Assembly (NCBI RefSeq): GCF_003568845.1
Contig: NZ_CP030126.1
Span: 3,331,501 to 3,395,500, forward strand
DNA from: Indioceanicola profundi
Lineage (GTDB): Bacteria; Pseudomonadota; Alphaproteobacteria; Azospirillales; Azospirillaceae
DNA length: 64,000 nucleotides
Direction: 5' to 3'
Shown: positions 1 through 7,987 of the stretch, piece after piece
Layout: each line of letters opens with the position of its first letter
Numbering within the stretch: the stretch's first letter is position 1
The notes under the pieces: model-generated
The model's input: the letters and a program-made list of their open reading frames with translations, nothing else
Told to the model about the DNA's origin: nothing
Database searches by the model: none
Position numbers and translations under genes: made by a program

Positions 1-1062
1 GTCGCCCGGCGGCACCACCAGCCCGGTCTCCCCGTCCTTCACCGTTTCCTTGACGGCCCCCAGATCGGAGACGATCACCGGCCGGCCCATGGCCTGGGCC
101 TCCGCGATGACGCGGCCGAAGGCTTCGGGCTCGGTGCTGGCGCTGACCACCGCCTCGGCCAGCATGTAGGCGGCCGGCATGTCGGCGCAGTGGCCGACCA
201 CCCGCACCCGCCCCTCCAGCCCCAGCGCCTGCACCTTCTGCTCCAGCTCCCGGCGGTAGTCGGCGCGGCCCTGGTCGTCGCCGGCCAGCAGGGCCACCAC
301 ATCGGTGCGGCCCAGCTTCGCCATGGCTTCGATCAGCACGCCCTGGCCCTTCCAGCGGGTCAGCCGGCCGGGCAGCAGGATGAAGCGGCAATCCTCCGGC
401 AGGCGCCAGTCCGCCACCAGCTTGGCGATGCGGGATTGGCTGACATATTCCGGCGACAGGTACTGCACGTCCACGCCGCGGTGGATCAGCCGCAGCCGGT
501 CGGGGCCGACGCCGTAATTGGCGGCCACATGCTCCGCCACAAAGGCGGAGACGGCGATCACCCGGTCGCCCTTGGCCATGACGGAGTTGTAGAGCTTCTT
601 CCAGCGGCCCTTGAAGTTGTAGGGCGCGTGGAAGGTGGTGACGAAGGGGATGCGCGTCTCCTCCGCCGCCCAGTGGCAACTCCAGGCCGGGGCACGGGAG
701 CGGGCGTGGATCAGCTCCACCCGCTCCTCCCGGATCAGGGCGGCCAGCCGGCGGGCGTTGCGGCGAAGGGTCAGCGGGTTCTTGCTGTCCACCGGCATGG
801 TGATATGGCGCGCACCCGAACGCTCCAGCTCCCGCGCCATAGGGCCGCCGGCGGAAACCACCAGGGCGCGCCCGCCGGCCCGCTGGATGGCGGCGGCGAT
901 GTCGACGCAGCCGCGCTCCGCCCCGCCGGTCACCAGCGTGGGGATGACCTGCAGGATCGTAGGGCCGCCGCCGCCGAAGGTCCGGCGGATCGACTCCTCC
1001 GCCGCGTTGCCGGGCTCGGTATCGGACGGTAGGGTGCCGGGAATGGCGGCCTCTGGGGACAT
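1..1062 (-). CDS. GT4-family glycosyltransferase, C-terminus cut by window edge
   Basis: GT-B fold glycosyltransferase that probably moves a sugar from a nucleotide sugar onto a glycan or lipid-linked acceptor at the inner membrane. The 354 residues present include the N-terminal donor/acceptor motif TLVTGGAERG (about 42-51), an acceptor-domain FHAPYNFKG (144-152), the start of the GT4 domain GRLTRWKGQ (232-240) and the E-x7-E nucleotide-sugar motif (E313, E321, within EPEAFGRVIAE). The reading frame is open to base 1, so the last few tens of residues are missing. The ATG at 1062 is the only good start upstream of the fold. The divergent hydrolase starts only 8 bp away. Substrate unknown. Confidence 0.85.
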   Translation of the reverse strand, partial: MSPEAAIPGTLPSDTEPGNAAEESIRRTFGGGGPTILQVIPTLVTGGAERGCVDIAAAIQRAGGRALVVSAGGPMARELERSGARHITMPVDSKNPLTLRRNARRLAALIREERVELIHARSRAPAWSCHWAAEETRIPFVTTFHAPYNFKGRWKKLYNSVMAKGDRVIAVSAFVAEHVAANYGVGPDRLRLIHRGVDVQYLSPEYVSQSRIAKLVADWRLPEDCRFILLPGRLTRWKGQGVLIEAMAKLGRTDVVALLAGDDQGRADYRRELEQKVQALGLEGRVRVVGHCADMPAAYMLAEAVVSASTEPEAFGRVIAEAQAMGRPVIVSDLGAVKETVKDGETGLVVPPGD

Positions 1063-1070
1063 GGACTGGA

Positions 1071-1907
1071 ATGCTCGGCAGCGGAAACGGCACGGAAGAA
1101 GGCGGCATTCATAGCCTGAGCCGGGGTGGCGCGAGAATAGCCTATCGGTGTCACCGGGGCCGCGGCCCCACACTTGTCTTCCTGGGCGGCTTCCGCTCCG
1201 ACATGACCGGTACCAAAGCGCAGTCGCTGCATGAATGGGCCGAGCGCGCCGGCCATGGCTTCATCCGCTTCGACTACCAGGGCCATGGCGCCAGCGGCGG
1301 GGCGTGGGAGGACTGCACCATCGGCCTCTGGCGCGACGACGCCCTGGCCGTGATCGATCAGGCGACACGGGGACCTCTGCTGCTGGTGGGGTCCAGCATG
1401 GGCGGCTGGATCGCGCATCTGGCGGCCTTGGCCCGGCCGGAGCGGGTGGCCGGCATCGTCGGCATCGCCCCCGCCGCGGACTTCACCGAGCGGCTGATCT
1501 GGAACCGGTTGGGCGAGGACCAGCGCGCGGCCATGCTGCGCGACGGTTATCTGGTCCAGCCCAGCGCCTACGACCCCGCCGGCTATCGGATCACCCGCCG
1601 GCTGGTGGAGGAGGGGCGGGAGCACCTGATCCTGGGCAAGCCCATCCCCATCGACTGCCCGGTGCGGCTGCTGCACGGGCAGCGGGACGAGGACGTTCCC
1701 TGGCAGCTCTCCCTCGACCTCGCCCGCGACCTCTCGGGCAGCGACGTGCGGGTCACGCTGGTGAAGGACGGCGACCATCGGCTGTCGCGGGCGCAGGATA
1801 TCGCCCTGCTGCTGCGCACGGTGGAGGAGCTGGCGGGCGGGGGCGATGCCTCGGCGTCCGCGGTTCCGGGGACGGGTCCTGGAAAGGGCGATGGCGGGCC
1901 GGCATAG
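1071..1907 (+). CDS. alpha/beta hydrolase (ABHD10-like serine hydrolase)
   Basis: Soluble serine hydrolase of 278 aa. The nucleophile elbow is GSSMG with Ser109; the acid is probably Asp206 (GQRDED) and the base His236 (DGDH), giving a complete triad in the right order. The oxyanion strand LVFLGGF is at about 35-41. The overall plan and the FDYQGHGAS segment resemble bacterial relatives of ABHD10 thioesterase/esterase, so an ester or thioester substrate is likely; the physiological one is not known. It ends 20 bp before the convergent xthA stop. The start is 8 bp from that of the divergent glycosyltransferase, so one promoter must lie within the other gene or the annotated starts are slightly early. 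Confidence 0.82.
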   Translation: MLGSGNGTEEGGIHSLSRGGARIAYRCHRGRGPTLVFLGGFRSDMTGTKAQSLHEWAERAGHGFIRFDYQGHGASGGAWEDCTIGLWRDDALAVIDQATRGPLLLVGSSMGGWIAHLAALARPERVAGIVGIAPAADFTERLIWNRLGEDQRAAMLRDGYLVQPSAYDPAGYRITRRLVEEGREHLILGKPIPIDCPVRLLHGQRDEDVPWQLSLDLARDLSGSDVRVTLVKDGDHRLSRAQDIALLLRTVEELAGGGDASASAVPGTGPGKGDGGPA

Positions 1908-1927
1908 GCCGGACCCGCCGCCCGCCC

Positions 1928-2746
1928 TCACAGGTTCAGATCAACGATCACCGGCACATGGTCGCTGGGCTTCGGCTCCCACCCGCGGGCGTCGCGCAGG
2001 ATTTTCTGGCCGGCGAGGTGCCGCTTCAGGGGCGGGGTGACCCAGATATGGTCCAGGCGGCGGCCGCGGTCGCTGGCCGCCCAGTCGGCGGCGCGGTAGG
2101 ACCACCAGCTATAGAGCTTCCGGTCGGCCGGCACGAAGTGGCGCACCGCATCCACCCAGTCCAGGCTGGCCTGGAGCCGCCCCAGCTTCTCCACCTCGAT
2201 GGGCGTGTGGGACACCACGTCCAGAAGCTGCTTATGCGACCAGACGTCATGCTCCAGCGGGGCGATGTTCAGGTCGCCGACCAGCACCATCCGGTCCTGT
2301 GCCGTGCGGATATCGGGAAACCACGCCGTCAGCTCGTCCACGAACTGGAGCTTGTGGGCGAACTTGTCATTCACCGCCGGGTCGGGGATGTCGCCGCCGG
2401 CGGGGATGTAGAGATTGTGGATTTCGATGGGGCCCTGCGGCCCGGCGGCGAAGCGGGCGGCGACGTGCCGGCAATCCTCCTTGCCGCAGCGGTGCCAGAT
2501 CTCCTTGGTCTCCAGCGCGTGGCGGGACAGGATGGCGACGCCATTATAGCTCTTCATCCCGTGGAAGTGGGTGTGCGCGTACCCCGCCGCCTCGATCTCC
2601 GCCGCCGGGAAATGCTCATCCGGGGTCTTGGTCTCCTGCAGGCAGACGACATCGGGCCGCTCCTCCTCCAGCAGCTTCAGCAGCAGGGGCAGGCGGAGGC
2701 GGACGGAGTTTATGTTCCAGGTCGCGATGCGCACGGGCAGGCTCAC
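1928..2746 (-). CDS. xthA: exodeoxyribonuclease III
   Basis: Mg2+-dependent 3'-5' exonuclease/AP endonuclease of base-excision repair, 272 aa (usual length). All active-site motifs of the endonuclease/exonuclease/phosphatase fold are visible: TWNINS (9-14), LQETK with metal ligand Glu38, NLYIPAGGD (Tyr112), GDLN with Asp158 and Asn160, and the C-terminal SDH with Asp262/His263. Cytoplasmic, single gene, convergent with the hydrolase. The 270 bp upstream separate it from the small plus-strand ORF and should hold its promoter. Confidence 0.96.
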   Translation of the reverse strand: MSLPVRIATWNINSVRLRLPLLLKLLEEERPDVVCLQETKTPDEHFPAAEIEAAGYAHTHFHGMKSYNGVAILSRHALETKEIWHRCGKEDCRHVAARFAAGPQGPIEIHNLYIPAGGDIPDPAVNDKFAHKLQFVDELTAWFPDIRTAQDRMVLVGDLNIAPLEHDVWSHKQLLDVVSHTPIEVEKLGRLQASLDWVDAVRHFVPADRKLYSWWSYRAADWAASDRGRRLDHIWVTPPLKRHLAGQKILRDARGWEPKPSDHVPVIVDLNL

Positions 2747-3016
2747 TCTCGGGCGGAAGGAGTGCTCCGGATGTAGAGGGCTGCTGTCGGATTGTCCACC
2801 GGCAAGGCGGCGCTACGGACGTCGGCGCAGGCGTCGCCCTCCTGCCCCAGCCGGAAGCATCGGGAAAAATCGACTGGGGTGGGGGTTAAGTAATTCGGCC
2901 GGCAAACTGTCATAATGCCGGCCGAGGCCTAGTCCGTATGAAACCGCACCAAGGTCCGGCTGTGACTGCTTATTAGCACTGCCTAAATTCTGCCATCAAC
3001 ATTGCGGGGGCGGGGC

Positions 3017-3184
3017 ATGGGCACGGACGAACTTCGGACGGAGATGGAGAAGCTGGCAGCTCAGCGCGAGGCACTGGAGGCATTATGCCGGTCGCTCGAC
3101 CTTGACCCGCTCACCGCACGGGTGCCGGAACTGGCTGGGAAGCCGGTAGGGCATCTGTCGTCCAGGCAAGCGGCCGCGGAATGA
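3017..3184 (+). CDS. small hypothetical protein, 55 aa
   Basis: Unrecognised. The first ATG at 3017 has a G-rich stretch (3005-3015) that may serve as ribosome-binding site; a TTG at 3002 would add five residues. The protein begins with an acidic/basic amphipathic stretch (TDELRTEMEKLAAQREAL) likely to form one helix or short coiled coil, followed by a proline-containing tail. Third codon positions are mostly G or C like neighbouring real genes, which favours coding, but the length makes it uncertain. Its stop lies 8 bp before repeat element A. Confidence 0.4.
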   Translation: MGTDELRTEMEKLAAQREALEALCRSLDLDPLTARVPELAGKPVGHLSSRQAAAE

Positions 3185-3192
3185 CGGGCAGC

Positions 3193-3804
3193 CGTAGGTC
3201 GCAAGGAGCACGGCGGATTGCGACATTTCCTGCCGCGGGGGGCGGCAACGTCGCAATCCGGCCTTCGGCCTCCTTGCGACCTACGAGTCCGAAGTAGGTC
3301 GGTCACGCGGAGCGTGGCCGACAGGGTTGCTGGCGCTTCAGCGTCGGGGGCGGCGACATCATGAAAGATGAGAAGGATGGGAAGGATAAAAATGATGGAC
3401 CGGGCGCGCCGCAGGCAGTCCTGAAGACCGGGCGGAAGCTGAGGCGGAAGCCGAACAGCCCCGCTCCATCATTTTCATCCTCTTCATCATTTTCATCTTT
3501 CTAGATGTCACCGGCCCGGCCATTCGGCCCGGCTCGCGCAGGCCGTGAGAGACGGCTTGGGATAGGGCAAGGATGGATAGGATGAATGGGATGGCGCGCC
3601 GGACCAGCGGAGCCAGCCCTTCAGCGCCTGCCCGCACCAGCGGACGAGGCGCTCTCCCTCATCCCATCCATCCCATTCATCCTTTCCAATTCCCGAACCA
3701 CCTCCCTCCACAAGGAGGACGGGGCCAGATGGCCCGGACATCCTTGCCATCCATTGGGATTGGCAGGCGGCGTCGGGCTTCGCCGCGCTCAGCCCCGACC
3801 TACG
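3193..3804 (+). repeat. composite hairpin element, copy A
   Basis: About 612 bp. P1, a long palindrome with arms GTAGGTCGCAAGGAG/CTCCTTGCGACCTAC, spans 3193-3285. P2, an 11-bp hairpin GTCGGTCACGC-GGA-GCGTGGCCGAC, lies in 3294-3325. P3 (3357-3510) is a 36-bp imperfect inverted repeat of ATGATG/AAGGATG type around a 70-bp GC-rich centre. P4 (3567-3684) has AAGGATGGATAGGATG arms. The distal boundary is an inverted GTAGGTCG foot (3772-3804). Compared with copies B, C and D, P4 is inverted here. The gap from 3185 to 4450 also holds the separate repeats listed below and has no convincing gene. Confidence 0.85.
3772..3804. repeat. GTAGGTCG-foot hairpin, type 4
   Basis: Hairpin GTCGGGCTTCGC...GCTCAGCCCCGAC followed by CTACGG, so on the minus strand it reads GTAGGTCGGGGCTGAGC. 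A second copy with a few changes is at 4316-4347. It occupies the place taken by the inverted P2 in composite copies B and D. Confidence 0.7.
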
Positions 3805-3919
3805 GCATGTCGGGAAGCCGCCGCATGACCCCTTCCTCCCCCGAATCCTGGAGGAACCGCACGGGCGGCGGAAAGCGTATAGCGGGAGCAAGTGCGATAG
3901 TTGCGGGAAAGGCATCCGC

Positions 3920-4013
3920 CGTAGGTCGGATCGAGCCCCCGGCGATGATCCGACACACCACCGCCGGTCTTCGCCACTGTGTCGGATTGGCGCGCTGCTT
4001 GATCCGACCTACG
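3920..4013. repeat. GTAGGTCG-foot long palindrome, type 3
   Basis: About 94 bp. The ends are CGTAGGTCGGATC and GATCCGACCTACG. Internal GATCCGACACA and TGTGTCGGAT arms form a second nested inverted repeat. The only other copy in the window is at 20455-20550, inside the metal ABC operon, with the same ends and partly diverged interior. Confidence 0.8.
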
Positions 4014-4019
4014 AGCTGC

Positions 4020-4110
4020 CGTAGGTCGCAAGGAGCGTAGCGGATTGCGACATTTCCAATCGCGGGAGGGCGATGTCGCAATCCGGCCTTCGGCCTCCTC
4101 GCGACCTACG
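4020..4110. repeat. second P1 palindrome, solo copy
   Basis: Same module as the P1 end of the composite elements: GTAGGTCGCAAGGAGCG...GGATTGCGAC, about 25 bp of spacer, then GTCGCAATCC...CTCCTCGCGACCTACG. It begins 6 bp after the type 3 palindrome and is not followed by P2. A solo copy shows that P1 can exist outside the composite. Confidence 0.8.
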
Positions 4111-4149
4111 AATTATGGCGCCGGGCCCGGAAATACCTGAGCTTTGGTG

Positions 4150-4275
4150 TCCGTGGCATCTAAAATGAGGATGATGAACTGAGTGCGCCTCAGGCATTGC
4201 TCTAGACTGGGCATGTCCGAGCCTCAGCCGAATGGCCCTGCTTCATCATTTTCATCTTTCTAGATGTCACCAGCC
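4150..4275 (+). repeat. decayed P3 module
   Basis: Partial match to the P3 module. The right arm TTCATCATTTTCATCTTTC and the following GATGTCACC are well kept, and the central segment (GCGCCTCAGGCA, GAGCCTCAGCCGAATGGCCC) is recognisable but diverged. The left purine arm is mostly lost. Probably a relic of an older composite copy. Confidence 0.5.
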
Positions 4276-4315
4276 CAGCCATTTGGCCCGATTAGCACAG
4301 GCATTGGCAGGTAGC

Positions 4316-4347
4316 GTCGGGCTTCGCTGCGCTCGGCGCCGACCTAC
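4316..4347. repeat. GTAGGTCG-foot hairpin, type 4, second copy
   Basis: GTCGGGCTTCGCTGC...GCGCCGACCTACG. It resembles 3772-3804 and is likewise preceded by a GGCAGG-containing segment, so the two copies share flanking sequence as well as the hairpin. Confidence 0.65.
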
Positions 4348-4392
4348 GGGGCGGGGTCCCAGAGCGAAGCGCCCCGGTGTTGAAACCCCACA

Positions 4393-4423
4393 AGAAAAAG
4401 GCCGCGGGATCGCTCCCACGGCC
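4393..4423 (-). terminator. rho-independent terminator of nrdA
   Basis: Read on the minus strand: stem GGCCGTGGGA, loop GCGA, stem TCCCGCGGCC (one G-U pair), then TTTTTC. It lies 28 bp after the nrdA stop codon. Confidence 0.8.
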
Positions 4424-4450
4424 CTTGTCCAACGGCTATCGGTCAAGCCC

Positions 4451-6325
4451 TCACTGACAGGCCAGACACTCCTCATAATCCGTGCTCGCCGCAGGCATCG
4501 CGGCATCCGCGTCCTTCTTGGCCTTGCGGGCCGCGATGGCTTCGCTCTTGTCGCTCTCGGCGCGCTGCACGGAGAGGGAGCGGCAGTAGTAGAGGCTCTT
4601 GACGCCCTTCTTCCAGGCCTGGAAGTGAATCTGGTGCAGGTCGCGCTTGTGCACGTCGGCCGGCAGGAAGAGGTTCAGGCTCTGGCTCTGGCAGATGAAG
4701 GGCGTGCGGTCGGCGGCGAGGTCGATCAGCCAGCGCTGGTCCAGCTCGAACGCCGTCTTGAAAGTGTCCTTCTCCAGATCGTCAAGGAAGTCCAGATGCT
4801 GGACCGAGCCGCCATGCAGCGTGATGTCGGACCAGGTGTCCTCGTCGTTGCGGCCGTACGTCTCCAGCACCTTCTCCAGATGCTTGTTGCGGATGGAGTG
4901 GCTGCCGGACAGGGTCTTGTGGGTGAAGGCGTTGGCGGCCGTGGGCTCGATGCCGGGGCTGGTGCCGCCGCAGATGATCGAGATGCTGGCCGTCGGCGCG
5001 ATGGCGATCTTGTTGGAGAAACGCTCCTTGCTGCCATACTCGGCGGCGTCGGGGCAGGGGCCGCGCTCCTCCCCCAGCTTCAGGCTGGCGGCGTCGGCCT
5101 GGCGCTTGATGTGGGCGAACATGCGCTTGTTCCACACCTTGGCCATCACCGATTCGAGCGGAACGTTCTGGCCCTGCAGGAAGCTGTGGAAGCCCATCAC
5201 GCCGAGGCCCACCGACCGCTCCCGCATGGCGGAATACTTGGCGCGCGCCATGTCGTCCGGGGCCTTCGCGATGAAGTCCGTCATGACATTGTCGAGGAAG
5301 CGCAGCGTGTCCTCGATGAAGGTGGGGTGGTCCTGCCAGTCCAGGAAATATTCCAGGTTCAGGGAGGAGAGGCAGCACACGGCCGTGCGCTGCTGGCCCC
5401 AGGGGTCCAGGCCCGTCGGCAGCGTGATCTCGCTGCACAGGTTGGACATCTTCACGTTCAGGCCGGCCAGCTTGTGATGCTCCGGGATCGCCCGGTTCAC
5501 ATGGTCGATGAACAGAAGGTAGGGCTCGCCGGTCTCGATCCGGGCGGTGAGGATGCGGATCCAGAGATGGCGGGCGGAGATGCGGCGGATGACGCTGCCG
5601 TCCTTGGGGCTGGTCAGCGCCCATTCCTCATCCGCCTCCACCGCGCGCATGAAGGCGTCGGGGATGGCGATGCCGTGGTGCAGGTTCAGCGCCTTGCGGT
5701 TCGGGTCGCCGCCGGTGGGGCGGCGCATCTCGATGAACTCCTCGATCTCGGGATGCGAGACCGGGATATAGCAGGCGGCCGAACCGCGGCGCAGGCTGCC
5801 CTGGCTGATGGCGAGGGTGAGCGAATCCATCACGCGGATGAAGGGGATGACGCCGGAGGTCTTGCCGTTGCCCTTCACCCGCTCCCCGATGGAGCGGAGG
5901 TTGCCCCAGTAGGAGCCGATGCCGCCGCCCTTGGCCGCCAGCCACACATTCTCGTTCCACAGCCCGACGATGCCCTCCAGCGAATCGCTGGCCTCGTTCA
6001 GGAAGCAGGAGATCGGCAGGCCGCGCTCCGTCCCGCCATTGGACAGGACCGGGGTTGCCGGCATGAACCAGAGCTTGGAGATGTAGTCGTAGAGCCGCTG
6101 CGCATGCGCGGTGTCGTCGGCATAATAGCTGGCGACGCGGGCGAACAGGTCCTGGAACGACTCGCCGGGCAGCAGATAGCGGTCGGTCAGCGTGGCCTTG
6201 CCGAACTCGGTCAGCAGCGCGTCGCGCGAACGATCCACAACAACGGCCGGGCGGTTGCCCACCTGCACCTGGCCGAAAACGTCGCCACCCTGAGCCAGCT
6301 TCTTGTACATGTCCCCATCGCGCAT
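4451..6325 (-). CDS. nrdA: class I ribonucleoside-diphosphate reductase, alpha subunit
   Basis: Catalytic subunit that reduces NDPs to dNDPs in the cytoplasm, using a radical from the beta subunit. Visible residues: redox Cys107 (PISCFL), radical-site motif NLCSE with Asn295/Cys297/Glu299, second redox Cys317 or 318, the radical-transfer tyrosine pair Tyr579-Tyr580, and a C-terminal C-x-x-C (620-623) that takes electrons from thioredoxin/glutaredoxin. At 624 aa it lacks the N-terminal ATP-cone of E. coli NrdA (761 aa), so dATP overall-activity control is probably absent or different. No nrdB is adjacent: a repeat-filled gap lies downstream and an unrelated gene upstream. Start at 6325 or at Met6 (6310). 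Confidence 0.96.
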   Translation of the reverse strand: MRDGDMYKKLAQGGDVFGQVQVGNRPAVVVDRSRDALLTEFGKATLTDRYLLPGESFQDLFARVASYYADDTAHAQRLYDYISKLWFMPATPVLSNGGTERGLPISCFLNEASDSLEGIVGLWNENVWLAAKGGGIGSYWGNLRSIGERVKGNGKTSGVIPFIRVMDSLTLAISQGSLRRGSAACYIPVSHPEIEEFIEMRRPTGGDPNRKALNLHHGIAIPDAFMRAVEADEEWALTSPKDGSVIRRISARHLWIRILTARIETGEPYLLFIDHVNRAIPEHHKLAGLNVKMSNLCSEITLPTGLDPWGQQRTAVCCLSSLNLEYFLDWQDHPTFIEDTLRFLDNVMTDFIAKAPDDMARAKYSAMRERSVGLGVMGFHSFLQGQNVPLESVMAKVWNKRMFAHIKRQADAASLKLGEERGPCPDAAEYGSKERFSNKIAIAPTASISIICGGTSPGIEPTAANAFTHKTLSGSHSIRNKHLEKVLETYGRNDEDTWSDITLHGGSVQHLDFLDDLEKDTFKTAFELDQRWLIDLAADRTPFICQSQSLNLFLPADVHKRDLHQIHFQAWKKGVKSLYYCRSLSVQRAESDKSEAIAARKAKKDADAAMPAASTDYEECLACQ

Positions 6326-6328
6326 GAG

Positions 6329-6365
6329 TTATCCCCGTTTTCAACAACCGCGCCGCTGTGGATAA
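6329..6365 (-). promoter_or_regulatory. DnaA-box pair upstream of nrdA
   Basis: On the minus strand there is a perfect DnaA consensus box TTATCCACA at 6365-6357, and about 20 bp on, in opposite orientation, the weaker TTATCCCCG (6329-6337; two mismatches). The strong box is 32 bp before the nrdA start codon. DnaA regulates the nrd operon in E. coli, which supports a cell-cycle control role here; that is inference. Confidence 0.55.
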
Positions 6366-6607
6366 AACGCCTACTGGCCCAAGATGTTGCGGCGACGGGG
6401 AGGGATGGTACCAAATCTCGGGGCCCTGCCAAGCGCCAAATTTGCCGTGACGGAATTTGGCTCAGCCGCCGACGTGGTTGCCGCAGGGGGGATGCGGGGG
6501 TAGGATTCCGGCCTGTCGGGGGCACCGATCCCGCCTCTTCCTGCCAGGGAGAGGGCCGGAACCGGGCGGCTTCCACCGACGCGAGGGGCAGCGGAAAAGG
6601 GCGGCGG

Positions 6608-7969
6608 ATGTTCATCGAATGCTCCAACCTGATCACCCGGAATCCGGCGGGGCTGCATTACGGCATGGCCGTGGCCGATGTGGACGGGGACGGGCGGGAC
6701 GAGATCGTGATCGCCGGCTATGACGGGCCGAACCGAATCCTGAAATGGGACGGCTCCGGGCTGGTCGATCTGGGCCTCGAGGCTCTGGCGGATGCGGGGG
6801 CCAAGGCCGTGGGTGTGGCCTGCGGCGACCTGGACGGGGACGGGCGGGAGGAAATCTACATCCTGAACACCGACGCCTATGGCGGTACGAAGGGCGTGTC
6901 CGACCGGCTGTTCGCCTGCTTCGGCCAGCGTTGGGTGGACCTGTTCAGCCTGCAGGAGAACTGGCCGGCGATGAACCGGCATTCCGGCCGCTCCATCGCC
7001 GTGATCGACCGCACCGGCGGGGGCCGCTACGGATTCGCGGTGGCCAGCTTCGGCGGGCCGATCAAGCTGTATGAGCTGGACGACCACGGCCGCCTCGCCG
7101 ACATGGCGGAGGAGGTCGGGCTGGATGTGGAGGCCAGCGCCCGCTCCCTCCTCGCCGCCCCGCTGGTGGGGGACCGGCCGGACCTGTTCGTGGGCTGCGA
7201 GTTGGGGCCGAACCTGTTCTTCCACAACACGGGGGAGGGGGAGTTCGAGGAGATCGCGGCCGATTGGGGCCTTGCCGATCCCGGCGGAAGTGCCCGCGGC
7301 GTGGCGCTGGTGGACGGGGACGGGCTGTTCGACCTTGTGCTGGGCAACTGGCAGGGGCGGAACCGCATGTACCAGCAGCGGCCCGGCGGCGGCTTCGCCG
7401 ACATCGCCCCGCCGGTGCTGGCCGAACCGGGCCGGGTGCGCACCGTGATCGCCGCCGACTTCGACAATGACGGGCAGGAGGAGCTGTTCCTCAACATGTT
7501 CGGGGAGCCGAACCGGCTCTATGCCTGGCGGGAGGAGCGCTGGGTGCAGGTGGATATCGGCGATGCGGCGGAGCCGGCGGGGCTTGGCACGGCGGCGGTG
7601 GTCACCGACCTGGACGGGGACGGCCAGCTCGAACTGCTGATCGCCCATGGGGAGGATTCGCCGCAGCCGCTGACGCTCTATATCGCGGAGCCGCGGGGAT
7701 ACCACTGGCTGCGGGTGCGGCCGCTGACCCGGGCGGGCGCGCCGGCGCGGGGGGCGATCGTGAAGCTCACCGCCGGCGGGCGCACCCAGATGCGGGCCAT
7801 CGACGGCGGCTCCGGCTATCTCTGCCAGATGGAGCCGGTGGCCCATTTCGGGCTGGGCGAGCTGACCCGGGTGGAGCGGGTGGAGGTGCGCTGGCCGGAT
7901 GGGGAGACGGTGCGGATCGACCATCCCCAGACCTGCCAGGCGCTGACCGTCCCGCACCCGAAGGCGTGA
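6608..7969 (+). CDS. FG-GAP/VCBS repeat protein with ASPIC/UnbV C-terminal domain (CRTAC1-like)
   Basis: Beta-propeller type protein of 453 aa. At least four calcium-binding loops of the form DxDGDGxxE/DxDNDG recur through the chain (DVDGDGRDE, DLDGDGREE, DFDNDGQEE, DLDGDGQLE), each followed by a hydrophobic strand, as in FG-GAP/integrin-alpha propellers. The last 100 residues match the ASPIC/UnbV module (GSGYLCQ, HFGLGE, VRWPDGE). Homologues are normally exported, but this start (ATG at 6608) gives no signal peptide and none is encoded just upstream. The long open frame upstream of 6608 runs antisense through nrdA and is not coding. Function unknown. Confidence 0.82.
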   Translation: MFIECSNLITRNPAGLHYGMAVADVDGDGRDEIVIAGYDGPNRILKWDGSGLVDLGLEALADAGAKAVGVACGDLDGDGREEIYILNTDAYGGTKGVSDRLFACFGQRWVDLFSLQENWPAMNRHSGRSIAVIDRTGGGRYGFAVASFGGPIKLYELDDHGRLADMAEEVGLDVEASARSLLAAPLVGDRPDLFVGCELGPNLFFHNTGEGEFEEIAADWGLADPGGSARGVALVDGDGLFDLVLGNWQGRNRMYQQRPGGGFADIAPPVLAEPGRVRTVIAADFDNDGQEELFLNMFGEPNRLYAWREERWVQVDIGDAAEPAGLGTAAVVTDLDGDGQLELLIAHGEDSPQPLTLYIAEPRGYHWLRVRPLTRAGAPARGAIVKLTAGGRTQMRAIDGGSGYLCQMEPVAHFGLGELTRVERVEVRWPDGETVRIDHPQTCQALTVPHPKA

Positions 7970-7987
7970 GCGGAAAGAATGGGGCGG

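Noticed and set aside
3359-3690. Tandem-looking GGATGAA/GGATGGG stretches as a CRISPR or VNTR array
   Set aside because: Units are irregular in length and sequence and form inverted-repeat arms around a centre. There are no unique spacers of constant length and no cas genes.
4232-7969. A 1245-codon plus-strand frame spanning nrdA antisense and the FG-GAP gene
   Set aside because: The upstream part is the open antisense frame of nrdA, caused by high GC at third positions. Its translation has no family character; the real gene begins at 6608.
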